Source of the DNA: Podila epigama
Lineage: Eukaryota > Mortierellomycota > Mortierellomycetes > Mortierellales > Mortierellaceae
Assembly (NCBI GenBank): GCA_015679605.1
Contig: JAAAVE010000119.1
Coordinates: 440-31,945, forward strand
Length of the DNA stretch: 31,506 nt
Reading direction: 5' to 3'
Within the stretch, counting starts at the first letter, position 1. Each line of letters starts with the position of its first letter. A program made the translations under genes and the position numbers. Shown piece after piece: positions 1 through 10,161 of the stretch. The notes beneath the pieces were generated by a model. That model was given only the letters and a program-made list of their open reading frames with translations. It ran no database searches and was not told the origin of the DNA.

Positions 1-238
1 CGCCGCGCCAGGAGACATCCTCACGGATGGCCTTGGTCTCGGGCAAAAAATCGGGGAGAATGCCCTGGTCAATCTGTTGTTGACGGAGGACACGCTTCTG
101 GAGTAAAGTCTTGCGGGTGCCGTTGAAGGAGCGGTGGAGGGTGGCGATGAACTGGAGAGCCTCGGGGGTGAGAATCTGGGCCTGTTCAGGAGTGACCTTG
201 GCAAGGATGGTGACGCCGGGAACTTTGGAATCGAACAT
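1..238 (-). CDS. Malate synthase, N-terminal part (cut by window edge)
   Basis: Malate synthase condenses glyoxylate with acetyl-CoA to malate in the glyoxylate cycle, usually in fungal peroxisomes, and allows growth on acetate or fatty acids. The minus strand reads from an ATG at 238-236 through 79 codons with no intron to the window edge. Seen here: [16 protein letters not shown] near residue 20-35, then repeated Arg/Lys with LRQQQID, then [14 protein letters not shown] and a terminal WRG. This block is typical of the N-terminal end of fungal malate synthases, where the Leu-His-Arg-xFN and LPDFLPET segments are strongly conserved. The catalytic domain and any C-terminal peroxisome signal lie outside the window. 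I am confident of the family from this N-terminal block alone; isoform and location cannot be judged. Confidence 0.9.
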   Translation of the reverse strand, partial: MFDSKVPGVTILAKVTPEQAQILTPEALQFIATLHRSFNGTRKTLLQKRVLRQQQIDQGILPDFLPETKAIREDVSWRG

Positions 239-1335
239 GATGTTTGGTAGTGTTGTTTAAAAAAAGTGAAGATGCGCGTTTGAAGTATCGAAATGAAGAA
301 ACGTGTGTTACGTTGATAGAAGGATTGTGTGTGTATGCGAAATGAAGCGCGGGTATGAAAAGGGTGGAGTGGGGTGGAGAGGTGTTTGTACAATAGAATG
401 AAAGAACGGGCAAGAGTTGGAGAAGAAAAAGAAGAAGAAGAGAAGAGAAGAATGCAAAGGTGTTCAAAAAGTGTTCAAGAAATAAAAAAAAATAAAATTG
501 TCGTCACACATGAACGTGAAAAAAGAAAAAGGAGGAATGCGGGACAAAGTCGAGTTTGTGTCACATGGACAGCAAATATTCAACTCTGTTTTCTTCCGTT
601 CTTTCCGTTTTCCTCATTCTCACTCTCATGTCAGTCTCGATGTCAGTCTCGTTTCGTCTTGTCTTTTACAAACGACAAGTCATCTATTCTTTTTGCTCGT
701 TCTCATCATCATGAACATGTTCATGTTCAACTCGTCAAGGTATTAGAACTAGTCACTCACCGTACTACACAGAGGTACACTACTCATCAGTCCAAGAGAT
801 ACATACCTTGTTGGGCAAAGCTGATTTCATTATTTTGCGGGGAAAGTATACGTGAGTGGTTTGAATAATATAAATACAGTGATTCGCTAGAAAAAGAACG
901 GGCAAAATTGGTGCCTTCAAACTCTAGCGGACATTGTACATCTCGTTACCCCAGGTCCATTGGTTCTGAACAAAAAGCCGAGCGACCCATTCTGGTCAAT
1001 ACCACTTCCCATAGAGCACACATTTATAAACACAGCATTCGACGTACTCTTACACATGACAATAGAATAATGGGAAATAACCGCGGAGGAATTGCCTAAT
1101 ACATCATCATCTTTGTCAAATGAGATTCATACTGACAACAAACACATTTAAAAAAAAAAAGAGTGGGTAATGGATTTTATGCATGCCTGGTATCAAAATA
1201 ATGTGAAAAAGAAAATAAAAAAAGATGACAAAAGTAGTGTAGATGTTGAAGAGATGTAGAGCTGATGAATGGAAAATGTGCGTGAATGTATACAAGGAAG
1301 GGGAGGGGAGGGGTATGAGTTCAAATCAGCTCAGC
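239..1335. other. Intergenic: malate synthase upstream region and phosphatase 3' flank
   Basis: No supported gene. Both flanking genes are on the minus strand, so this stretch holds the malate synthase promoter and leader (next to 239) and the phosphatase 3' UTR (next to 1335). A purine-rich tract lies at about 420-461, which is pyrimidine-rich in the sense of malate synthase. Short reading frames here have no recognisable content or splice context. No tRNA-like fold was noticed by eye. Confidence 0.6.
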
Positions 1336-4300
1336 TCAGCTTAATTGCGGGAGCATGGTCATGGCCGACAGACTCGAAATGTTTGACATATTCGAAAGAC
1401 TGTTCTTGGCACTCAGTACCTTGGGCGAGCCCAGGTTCAAGGAGTGGTGATGGTGGTGGTGCGCATTGTTGTAGGTGTGTCCCGACCCTGCCGTCGATAG
1501 CGACAGGATACTGTTGAGCGACCCAGCCCTCACCAGTCCACCAGCTCGCTCAGTGCCTAGCGTCTTTTCTTCCATCCGCATCAGCTCTGTCACGAACCCA
1601 ATGTTGGGACACATACACGGCCGCTGCGTCAACACGTGGTTGTACGCCTTGTTCAGTGGCCAATGTAGCTGTGTAATCAAGTACGCAATCGTCGCTGTCA
1701 CTGACCGAGACTTGCCCGCCTTACAATGGACATAGATAGGTAACTCGGGTGCTGCAGCTGCATGTATGCAACAAGCAAGGCAAGGACGAAAAAAAAGCAT
1801 AGGATGGTAGAAAAGACAGCAGGAAAAGCGAATTAGCATGATTGACAACAAGATGAGGTTATTGTAGCAAGTGTGGTGGTGGTGGTAAAAAGAGGTAGCA
1901 TGGACAGAACAGAAACACAGCAAAAAAAAAAGAGAATCATGAATATAGGAAAATAGAGCAAGGACATGGAACAAAACTTACCGATGAGATCGACGGCCTC
2001 CAAAAGACCTGCACTGACATCTGCCTCAATGTGGTCCTGAACACCAATCTTCCAATAACCAATGCCAGGACGGTTCTGGACCAAGACATCTTCACACTCA
2101 CGCGCCATGTTCAGTACACGCTTGACACCTAGCCGCTCCAGCTCTTGTACTTGTTCCTCCGTCACAATCTCTGGACCAAGGTACAAAAAGTTGGGTAGGA
2201 TGCATGAAATCTCTTGCTCTCCATTGTCGCCACCTTCTTCCGCTCCATCATCGTCATAGAGGTAGGGTGGGTTATTCACCATAGCTGTGTGATTGTTGAA
2301 GCTGCTGTTGTACCCGTCCCCGAATTGGCTCATGCCATTCATTCCCATGGTTCCCCCTTCAGCAAACTCGGGCGCATCAAACGGGTGTGGCGCTTCCTTA
2401 AACGCGCCAAGGGATTCCTCTGGATGGTTCTGTAGGACATTGTTCTCACCTGCTCCTCGTCCTCGTCCTCCGCTCGAGTTGTTCCTACTTAGGTCAAAAT
2501 AGGATCCAACTCCAGTGCCTCCCACCTTCATCTGTGTTGACCGTGAGCTATACGCACTATTGCCACTGTGGTGCCGACGCAGGTTCGCGTTGAGTTGGAC
2601 GGTGGATGCATTCCTGGTACCACGACCTCCCGCCTCTTCTTCTTCATCTTCGTCCTCCTCCTCCTGGATACCATGCGATGGTCCGAGATGTGAGGTCGAT
2701 GAAAGTGTTGTTGTCGACGAGAATGATTTTTTGCTGCCAAGACCTCCCTGGTACAGGGACTGTTGACCAAATGGTGCTCCAAAGGGGTCGACAGGGGCCG
2801 CACTGCTGCCATGGACGCTTCCGCCTCCCGAATTGGGGCCTCCCGAGGTAGCGGACCAGGTAAAGGTCTGGTCTGTCGAAGCCGAGTGTGCAATGTCCAT
2901 TGGGTGACTTTGGACTGACATGGCAGCTGGTGAGTGTGCAGAATGTGGGTGAGTGGAGTGGACGGCGTTAGGTCCCGCAAGGCTATTGGCGCTGGCGGTA
3001 TTGATGGCTGTTGGGACGGTAAGCCAGCTGCCCTTGTGGCGAAGGGTAGGTTGGCCTTGTTGTTGGAATGGATGTTGGCTGCCATCTTGCTGGGCTGAGA
3101 AAGATCCGTTGCTGTGAAGGGGAGGGATGTTGAGTGGTTTGACATTCAGCGCACTCACACCGACGGTTTGCGATCGGCTCAACCCTGCTGGTCGTTGAAG
3201 GGACTTTGTGTTGAGCGAAAAGAGACTCTCCCTCCGAACAGGCGGTCCTCGGCGGCCACTGGTGGCTGTCGCTCCCAAGGATGCGGTGGTGAGTGAGACG
3301 GCGTTATGGATAGCCTGGGCTGTCTGCGCATCGGTGATGCCTGTCGAAGATGTGCAAGCTTTCGGAGACATGGGTGCTGGACTACTCGGGAAGCTGCTAG
3401 GCGTTGATACCAACTGTCCATCATGCCTGATATCCAAATTGTTCTCAAGGTCCTTGCTCTTGTCCCATGTCGATGCCGAGGGGTCCTGCCCTGATGGTGC
3501 TGAGGAGCAGGCGGCACCAAGAGAAGGATCGTGTGTCATTCCTGGCTTGACCAAGAACTTTTCGTCAACATCCCATGCTTGGAAGGCGTCGAATCCGCCC
3601 TCGAGATACCAGACTCGAATGGGTCCTCCGCAATTGCCACCACCACGCTCAAGAACGTTGACCAGGGTCCAAGCGGGGCTGGGGGCGCGACCGTGCTCCT
3701 CCTTGCCTGCCCGCATGTCCTGGTCCAGAACAACAACATCCTGTAACGCTGGCGCCTCATCTCCCTCCAATCCTGACGATTTTGCTGTTTCCCTTGCAAT
3801 CCGCCAACTGTCCTGGATCGAATCGTAGAGGTCCTTGTCTGCAGGCATGGTGATGAAGGACTCGAGTGCAAACGATGAGACGGCACCACCTCTACGGTAC
3901 CGTCGCATGAGGAGTGTTGGCAGGTTGATGTTAATAGAGTGAATGATGGACAATGGCTCAAAGTCAGGGTTGGGTCGCAGATCGAGGACCAAAGGTCGGA
4001 GACATTTCGTCTCTGACTGAAGCTGACCGTCAGACCCTACGTGGTTTGCCGACCGAGTCAGTAATGCTGCCAAGCCGGAAGGTGAGATACCAAGAGCAGG
4101 GTACGGGGTGAGGTCAGATTGAAGCGGGGATGAGATGGTGTGTGATGGATGGGCGGTTGTTTGTTCGGGTGAGATCAAAGGCGAGGATGAGGGTGTTATG
4201 AATGAAGTTGGGGCTGTTGGAGTCTTTTGTGAGGGAATGCGAGAGAGTGTGAAGGAGGAGGTGGGTACGGTCAAGGGCGAGGATGGTGGGGAGGATGGGG

Positions 4301-5051
4301 TGATGGTGACCATGGTCGGGGGCGACAAGGGTGAAAGTGGAGAGAGTGGAGACTCGAAGCAATGCTGTTGTTTTGGAGGAGGGAGTTTCTCCAAGCGAGT
4401 GGTCGTTTCCTCAGTGGTCGTCGTGCCTGTTAGGGTTGTAGTGGTATTATCTGGATTATCTGGTAAGGGTGGAGATGCAATGGTATCGTTGAAGTGAACA
4501 ACTGTTGACATATCCAGTGTCCGTTCTTGTGATGGTTGATCCTGAGGCATCGATGGCCAATCCTTGGAGGAGATGAATGGTAGGGAAGGTATGGACGGTG
4601 TTCCTGTTGGTGGTGACATGGGTGGTGTAGAGATGGCGACGACGGCGGGTGAAAGAGGCGGGGCGGTGGTCGAAGGTGACGACGACAACAACAGCGATGG
4701 TGATGACGATGATGATGATGATGGCGATGGTGTTGATAATACAGCAAATGATGGGGCGGATAAGGATGTAGATGGGATCAGGCCGAGGGCTCTGGGTCCA
4801 GCAAAGGCCACAGGTGCCAAGGGCCCATTGTCGCTCGAGGAGATTCTTGAAAAGGAGGGAGGCGTGACAGTGGTGGAAGGTTGTGATGATGATGATGAAG
4901 AGGTTGTTGCGAAAGGCACAGATGTCGCGGAAGAAGAAGACGGAGAAGAAGAGGGAAAGGCGGTCGTGGTGGTGGTGGATGTGGATGTGAGTGTGAGTGG
5001 GAGTGAGAGTGGTGCCTGAGGTGAGACTGAGGAGGGACGGGAGGCGGACAT
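1336..5051 (-). CDS. MAP kinase phosphatase-like: rhodanese-type domain plus dual-specificity phosphatase
   Basis: Model: exon 5051-1982, intron 1981-1758 (GTAAGT..CAG), exon 1757-1336; 1163 residues. The first 340 or so residues are Ser/Thr/Pro-rich and low-complexity. About residues 350-490 form a rhodanese/CH2-like domain (PLVLDLRP, then a basic LLMRRYRRGG resembling the kinase interaction motif of MKPs, ending VWYLEGGFDAFQAW). A second disordered stretch follows. From about 945 comes a dual-specificity phosphatase domain (ISCILPNFLYLGPE, Asp in GVQDH as likely general acid, then catalytic HCKAGKSRS with Cys near 1035). The C-terminus has a six-His run. Family knowledge: such fusions dephosphorylate the Thr and Tyr of MAP kinases. 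The start is the first in-frame ATG of the long exon; the frame stays open upstream to 5507 but begins there with TTG. An upstream exon (5906-6116) may add 163 residues. Function is confident, N-terminus not. Confidence 0.85.
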
Positions 5052-5620
5052 GGAGTTGGATGGGTAATAGTATTTCTGGAGCGAGAAGCGACTTGTCGCT
5101 GGCCGTGTCCCCGTTCCGGTTCCGGTTCCTGTTCCCGTTCCTAGAGATGTCGAGGTTGAAGATGAGGGGCTGTGCTTTTGTGATGATAAGGTGTTGGTCA
5201 AGTAAGCCTTGTTGTTGGCGCGGGGTGAGGTGTGGCCAGCGCAGGATGGTGACCTTGCGGTTGTAGGAAGTGTACGATTTGAGTTATTGTGAATGGATGT
5301 GGGAGAGAGAAGCGGCTTCTCTCGAGTGTCTGTATCATTGATGGTGATGATGATGACGATGATGATGATATTGTTGTTGTTGTTGTTGTGAGTGAACGCG
5401 TGCACGCATGGTTGTTTGTGTGTGTGCAGGTGTAGGTGTAGGTGTAGGTGGAAGAATGAGGTTGAACAACAACAAAAAGAAAAAAATAGGGACGGATATG
5501 GGTCCAAAAAAGGGTTGCGTGGTACAAAGAGATGTGCGATTGGAAAAAGGGAGATGGTATAAATAGAAACGACGAGGGGGAGATTATCGAGGAGGAGGAA
5601 TAGGTTTTATGTGGGAAACA

Positions 5621-5688
5621 AGTGAGAGTGAGTGGGTGAGTGGGTGAGTGGGTGAGTGAGTGAGTGAGTGAGTGAGTGTGAGTGAGTA
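5621..5688. repeat. GAGT/GGGTGAGT microsatellite
   Basis: Imperfect four-base repeat: GTGAGTGG units give way to about seven GAGT units. It reads CACT/CTCA on the strand of the phosphatase gene, so it probably lies in its leader or first intron. It is non-coding and prone to length change. Confidence 0.8.
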
Positions 5689-5905
5689 AGTGTCCGTGAA
5701 TGATACATGTCATTGTCATTTGCGTATAGACAGAAGCGTGTCAACATGGCAATGAACGCGAAGGAGTGAAAAGGCAAGAGAAACGCGTGTCAAAAAAAAA
5801 ACAAGTGAAAGAATAATGGTGAGAAGATGGATATTATAGACAGCAATGAACATTGCACAAAGGAACAGCAACAAGATACTGAAAGGAGATGTTTTCTCTT
5901 TTTAC

Positions 5906-6116
5906 CGTAATGGTCATGGCTTTGCTGGCGAGCGTCGTTGCAGTGACAGGGCTGGTCCTTTTCGTTCTTTTCTCGAGTGTGGCATGTGCATGACGATGAT
6001 GGGTCCCCTGGTACGGAAACAGCATCCTCGGCAGGGACAAAGACGGGGGAGAGTGGAGGACTCTGGGGTTGAGAAGCCCAACAGCAGAGGGCACTTTGTA
6101 GTTTGGCAGCAAACAT
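5906..6116 (-). other. Possible first coding exon of the phosphatase gene
   Basis: The minus strand has an ATG at 6116-6114 just after a CA/TA-rich leader. It runs 70 codons plus one base to a GTAAAA donor at 5905. A good acceptor (ATGATACAG) ends at 5330 and is also phase 1 in the phosphatase frame, which is open from 5507 downwards. Joining 5906 to 5329 keeps the frame and would give a protein of 1326 residues. The exon encodes a Cys/Pro/Ser-rich, otherwise unremarkable segment. Matching phase has a one-in-three chance of being accidental, and the intron would be 576 nt and repeat-rich, so this stays a hypothesis. Confidence 0.3.
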
Positions 6117-6125
6117 TAAAAAGAT

Positions 6126-6204
6126 GTGTATGTGTATGTGTATGTGTATGTGAGTGTGCGTAACGTGATGGTAGGTGTATGTGTATATATGTGTGTGTGT
6201 GTGT
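6126..6204. repeat. TGTATG hexamer array followed by (TG)n
   Basis: Four TGTATG-type units are followed at 6190-6204 by an alternating TG run. On the minus strand this is a CA/TA-rich leader just upstream of the ATG at 6116, matching the CA- and CT-rich leaders before the genes at 12772, 18364 and 22135. Confidence 0.75.
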
Positions 6205-6337
6205 CTTAAGAGTGAGATGAATGAATGTATTGAAGAGTGAGATTGAACTGTTGTTGATGGATCTGTGGTTGGGATGATTAAGGGAGGGAAGAGTTGGATT
6301 ATTGGGAGGGCATGAGTGGCATGGCTATGAATGAATA

Positions 6338-6540
6338 TGTTGTAGTAGTAGTAGTAGTAGATTGAGTAGATTGAGTATTGATTGTATGATTCTTGAAGTG
6401 TTGATGTATGAATTAAAGTCGATGCTAGGTGGTGATGTGAAATGACATGGACATGAATGAGATGTGAATGAGAATGAAATGAGGTGTGATGTGAATGAGA
6501 TGAGGTGTGATGTGAATGAGATGAGATGATGCGTGATGAA
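6338..6540. repeat. Trinucleotide and roughly 20-bp minisatellite repeats
   Basis: A GTA run lies at about 6342-6360. From about 6420 to 6530 a GATGTGAATGAGATGAGGT-like unit recurs imperfectly at about 20-bp spacing. The minus strand is CT-rich (CACATCTCATT type), again like a fungal leader. No protein can be supported here. Confidence 0.65.
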
Positions 6541-6736
6541 TCGAGAGAAGAAGAACAAAGTGAGAGAGAGAGACAATAATGTGTGTGTGTATGAAGGTGA
6601 AGGTTTATGTGAAGGAGAAGGTGTGTGCAAAAAACGAGAGAATCAAAATCAAAATAATAATAACAACAATAATAATAAAAAGCTGTTCTTTGGGTCATTA
6701 ATCTGGAACCAAAATAAAAATGTGTGGTCAACTCAC

Positions 6737-7016
6737 TCCAGATTAAAAAAGTCCCACTCCTTCCTGTTCTGCGTGTGGTGGTGGTGCTTCTTGGAAATTG
6801 AGACCAGAATTCACGGATACTGTCTGTTGTCATCCTTGGTATTAAAGCTGCTTGATCCGTCATTTCCTCGGTGTGCTCAGCCTTTGACATCAACGACTTG
6901 AATGCGGAGTGAGCCCTTGACTTGTCGCTCCTTTGAGAAGAATACTTTGTCAATGCGATAGGGTCAAGGGCATCACTGTTTCTAAGAAACGCATCGTCGT
7001 TGATTATATTGGCCAT
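6737..7016 (-). other. Unassigned candidate coding exon
   Basis: The minus strand has a clean branch/acceptor-like TTTGTCTTTGTCTGCAG ending just before AATACC and an ATG at 7016-7014. From that ATG, 93 codons read without a stop to a GTGAGT donor at 6736. The first 75 or so codons look protein-like (mixed charged, Ser and hydrophobic residues; e.g. AFKSLMSKAEHTEEMTDQ), unlike the low-complexity DNA downstream. A strong upstream donor (GAG followed by GTGAGTGAGC near 7290) would make a 5' UTR intron. I do not recognise the product. It could be a small gene, a first exon of the phosphatase (its donor phase also fits the acceptor at 5330), or chance. Confidence 0.3.
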
Positions 7017-7151
7017 GGTATTCTGCAGACAAAGACAAATAAAGTCATCCAGTGAGTCGAAACAACCTTGTTGTTGTTGCAAGGAGGCCACACAAGGCAC
7101 AAAGACCATGGAACAGCACGGAGCAAAGAGGGCACAAGCTGCACAGGGCAT

Positions 7152-8994
7152 GTCCTACAATACATCGCACCCTCATGGTCCCCCCGTGACGTGGAAAATT
7201 CAAAACGACGCCCACTGCTCATTGCCCTTCTGTCCTCATTCCAAATTCGATTTGCTTCATTTCATCGAACTATCAGGGTTGCTCACTCACCTCAATTGCT
7301 CTCAAATGCCACACACACACACTCACCCTCACCCATGCTGGCGTTGGACCCTCCAGATTCTTCTATTCGGTGCCGACCTGTCTACCCGTTTGGTACACCC
7401 ATGTTGTACTTGCTCATCGCATGTCCATCAATCAAATTTTTTGATGTCATTTTACGAACGTGGGTACAATGCATGAGGCACACTGCCTCCTCAAGCAGGC
7501 AAGTCCCTCCGGAGTGCGCTCTATGGCTTACTTTCCGATACCTGACTTGCAAACCAAACATCCTTTCTTTCCATCCGACGTACTGTACTGTAGCTGTACC
7601 ATGGAAAAAAACAGTCCGTCGCTCAACAGAGTGAGATTGTAAGGTAAGGTGAAGATAGTCATTCAACATGATAATGTCGAGATGGAGGCAGACATCGTCT
7701 AGTCCAAAAAAAAAAAAAAAAAAAATAACATGGACGCTTGCATGTAAATGTGCTCTGGCCGATTTCTCCACCATGCTCATTCGAGACACACAATTACCCA
7801 AAGGCGCAAGACGTGGAAATGCTATTCAGATGCGGCAAAGACATCATTGACTTGGCGCATTTTTTGTCGTGTCGTCTGTTGTATAGGCTGGCACGCGTCC
7901 AGTTCTACGCAATTATCTGTCATACTGCTTCTACAGCACACACCTATTCCATTAGGAGCACGCTATCCACCAGATTGTGCGCAGCAGCATCCCTATCTGT
8001 GCATATCAAAACTTCTGTGTCACCATCCTTCTTGACCAACAAAAAAAGAAACTCTTCTATTGTATCCATATACAATCTGTCCTTGATGGAGATTCTTGCA
8101 AAGACTAGCACCATTCATAAACGAGGCTTCATTTTGCTTTTATAGAACTCATCATGCTTCGTAGTCTACCAGACTTTCTTTCACAAAATGAAACAATATA
8201 GTCATACATGTCACTTTATTGGTAGTAATGAGGCCTAGGCGAGGTGTTCTTTCTTTCATGCATGTTCAAAGTGCTTATTTACATTGATACCCATCCTGTC
8301 TACCGAGCTGTTGTAGTCGCAATCACACGAATGGGGACTCTGAACCTGCATGGCTGCATTGTACTACCAAATTCGAGCGTGCTACAGAACAGCATAAATA
8401 TTTGACAGGCCTGGAATGCGCAAGCAACCAAGCAACGGTTTCCTGCGCTGTTGCAACTTTGCATTCCGTCGTTGTTGGACCATTTGTCCAATCAGTGTCC
8501 TGCGATGGCGATTGTACGACACTAAAATGTTCTGTGGACGGGACAACAAAAGAGAAATCAACAAAAGAGAATCAAACAAAAAACAAACATGGGCAGCATA
8601 GTTGATTCTTTCATTTCTGCACTTTGCAACGTTCAAGAGCCCAACGCATTGAACGCGCCGCTATCTTTTTGTGTGTACAATCATCAGCTCCATAATGTAA
8701 ACATCTTACCCTTTCAGGTCGACCGCAGCGACGCGCCCTTGTCTCTGCTCAACTGTTTGTTATTTTTTTTTTTTTTTTTTTGTCCGAAGGAATCTCTCTC
8801 CAACAAGGTCATACTTCATTGTCAAACCAAAGGCAGAAAACCTCTGTTCCTTCATGCATCGGGCGAAATGCACTAAAGTACTTTAATCGACGTAACGTTT
8901 GTTTGATCGATAAGTCAGTTAAAAGAACAACCTACGTGATATTGACAGTGTCGAAAACGTTTTTTGGATTATACCTTTGAGTCCGATGGAAACG
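7152..8994. other. Gene-poor intergenic stretch
   Basis: No gene supported on either strand. Short reading frames have no family signature, no leader and no coherent splice pattern. Homopolymers mark the region: 20 A at 7706-7725 and 19 T at 8763-8781. I looked for further copies of the cysteine-rich peptide exon and saw none. Confidence 0.55.
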
Positions 8995-9001
8995 TATAAA
9001 A
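8995..9001 (+). promoter_or_regulatory. TATA box, peptide gene 1
   Basis: TATAAAA lies 98 bp before the ATG at 9093. All four peptide genes have a TATA-type element 67-120 bp before their ATG, as often seen in strongly regulated fungal genes. Confidence 0.55.
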
Positions 9002-9092
9002 TCCATTGGTACAACCTGGCACGAACGAAAAATAACACACCGTTCCTCGACAGACCGTTCTATCTAACCAGAATCCCACAAGTACATCAAAC

Positions 9093-9444
9093 ATGAAAGC
9101 CTCTAACCTCTTCGTTGCCGTCGTTTTAATGTTCTCTGCTGCTGCTGTCTCGGCTGTCCCCACCGATGCCTCAGGTATGGATGAGAACAAGAATTGATGT
9201 GACATGGATGGAAATGATAGAACAGTTATCTAACAGCAAACTGTATACTGTATGTGAATGACAACAAAAAAAATTGATAGCTGACGCTGCCCAAGACTTG
9301 TCGGGCCGTCGCACTTGCTGCAAGTATGCCGGAAGCGGTCAGTGGTGTGGACCCCAAGGTTGCTGCCTCTGGCGCGAATGTATCTCGTACGGAGGCCCAG
9401 CCCAGTGCGGTTATGCTGGATGCTGCAAGAAGTACAACTGTTAA
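9093..9444 (+). CDS. Secreted cysteine-rich prepropeptide 1
   Basis: Exons 9093-9174 and 9281-9444, phase-1 intron of 106 nt; 81 residues. Residues 1-21 are a clear signal peptide (hydrophobic core, small residues at VSA). A short pro-piece follows, then SGRR at 35-38, a Kex2-type dibasic site. The predicted mature peptide (39-81, 43 residues) has ten Cys in the order CC-x8-C-x4-CC-x4-C-x8-C-x4-CC-x4-C, with GCCLWREC at its centre and Lys-Lys-Tyr-Asn-Cys at the end. It is mildly basic. The first of four tandem paralogues, it is the most diverged in its pro-piece and lacks the Glu-Glu before the intron. The family is not recognised. The fold is likely disulfide-stabilised; antimicrobial, signalling or effector roles are inference. 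Confidence 0.85.
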
Positions 9445-9720
9445 AGACTCCCCAGTCTTTGTTTGAAAAAAAAGGCATCTTGTAAAGAGAGATGGACTAA
9501 AATCATCGATCTATTAATTTTTGTACAAGATGCAATAAACAAAACCATGGAAAAGAATGTCTTTGTTTGTTATGTTGAGAAATCAGGTAGTTTTGTGTGT
9601 ATTATCTTATTCACTACCTTGGTCACAACAACAGGCCGCTTGAAGATTAAAACTGGCATCGCCAAGAGAGCATTCATCGGATTAGGGTGCTCTGATGACT
9701 ACATGTGGAGAGCGGCGCTT
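9445..9720. repeat. Tandem duplicated block, copy 1 (3' region of gene 1 and promoter of gene 2)
   Basis: This block aligns along its length with 10162-10490. Shared landmarks: CCAGTCTTTGTTTGAAAA after the stop, ATCGATCTAYTAATTT, TGCAATAAACAAAACCATGG, CCGCTTGAAGATTAAAACTG, TCATCGGATTAGG and GAGCGGCGCTT. Landmarks are about 720-755 bp apart between copies, showing a local duplication of the unit made of peptide exon, 3' region and next promoter. Confidence 0.85.
9534..9539 (+). terminator. Polyadenylation signal AATAAA, peptide gene 1
   Basis: AATAAA lies 90 bp after the stop, in a conserved TGCAATAAACAAAACC context that is repeated at 10274 after gene 2. Confidence 0.5.
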
Positions 9721-9730
9721 CTTTTGTGCA

Positions 9731-9736
9731 TATAAA
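9731..9736 (+). promoter_or_regulatory. TATA box, peptide gene 2
   Basis: TATAAA lies 67 bp before the ATG at 9798, directly after the duplicated promoter block. Confidence 0.55.
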
Positions 9737-9797
9737 CACGGTGAACACCCTCCCCAGAAAAAAGCCAACCTCACCCTTGCATTTCCCCATCATCACC

Positions 9798-10161
9798 ATG
9801 AAGCTCAATATTGCCATCGTCCTTGCTACTGTCGCTACTCTCTTGTCTGTCTCAGCTGCTCCCGCTGCAGTCGCAGAAGAAGGTAGCCCCTCGTAGTTGG
9901 AAACATTTACACTGCATCATGGTTTTCCTTTATCACATGAAGAAATAGTAACCTGTTCGTCCTGTTCATCCTCTTCTTTCCAACCTGTTTGATCTATATA
10001 ATATAGTCCAGCAGCTCAGCGGCCGCCGCGAATGCTGCAGACGGCCCCGCCAAGGAGAATGGTGCGGCTATCAAGGATGCTGCCTCTGGCGCGAATGTGT
10101 GTTGTACGGAGACGCAGCCCAATGCGGCTCGTTCGGATGTTGCCGAAAGTACAACTGTTAA
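9798..10161 (+). CDS. Secreted cysteine-rich prepropeptide 2
   Basis: Exons 9798-9882 and 10007-10161, phase-1 intron of 124 nt ending TATATAATATAG; 79 residues. Signal peptide 1-20 ends at SVSA; the acidic pro-piece ends in Glu-Glu at the intron; SGRR at 33-36 is the dibasic site. The mature peptide (37-79, 43 residues) has exactly the ten-Cys framework of gene 1, with a basic RRPRQGEW first loop and GCCLWREC centre. Exon 2 is almost identical to gene 3 across its first half, differing mainly at synonymous positions, while the last loop differs (SF against YP; RKYN against ARYN). This suggests recent duplication with protein-level constraint. Function unknown. Confidence 0.85.

Noticed and set aside
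5052-5507. Extension of the phosphatase to 5507 in the same frame
   Set aside because: The apparent start is TTG and no ATG lies in frame before 5051; the region is CT/CA-rich leader-like DNA.
7706-7725. Poly(A) tract as the tail of a retroposed element
   Set aside because: No target-site duplication or upstream element body could be identified; similar homopolymers recur across the window (8763, 10491, 25008).
7382-7801. Minus-strand frame that appears to begin Met-Gly-Asn-Cys, like a myristoylated and palmitoylated protein
   Set aside because: The first codon is TTG, not ATG, so the sequence reads Leu-Gly-Asn-Cys; the frame also runs through a 20-A homopolymer.
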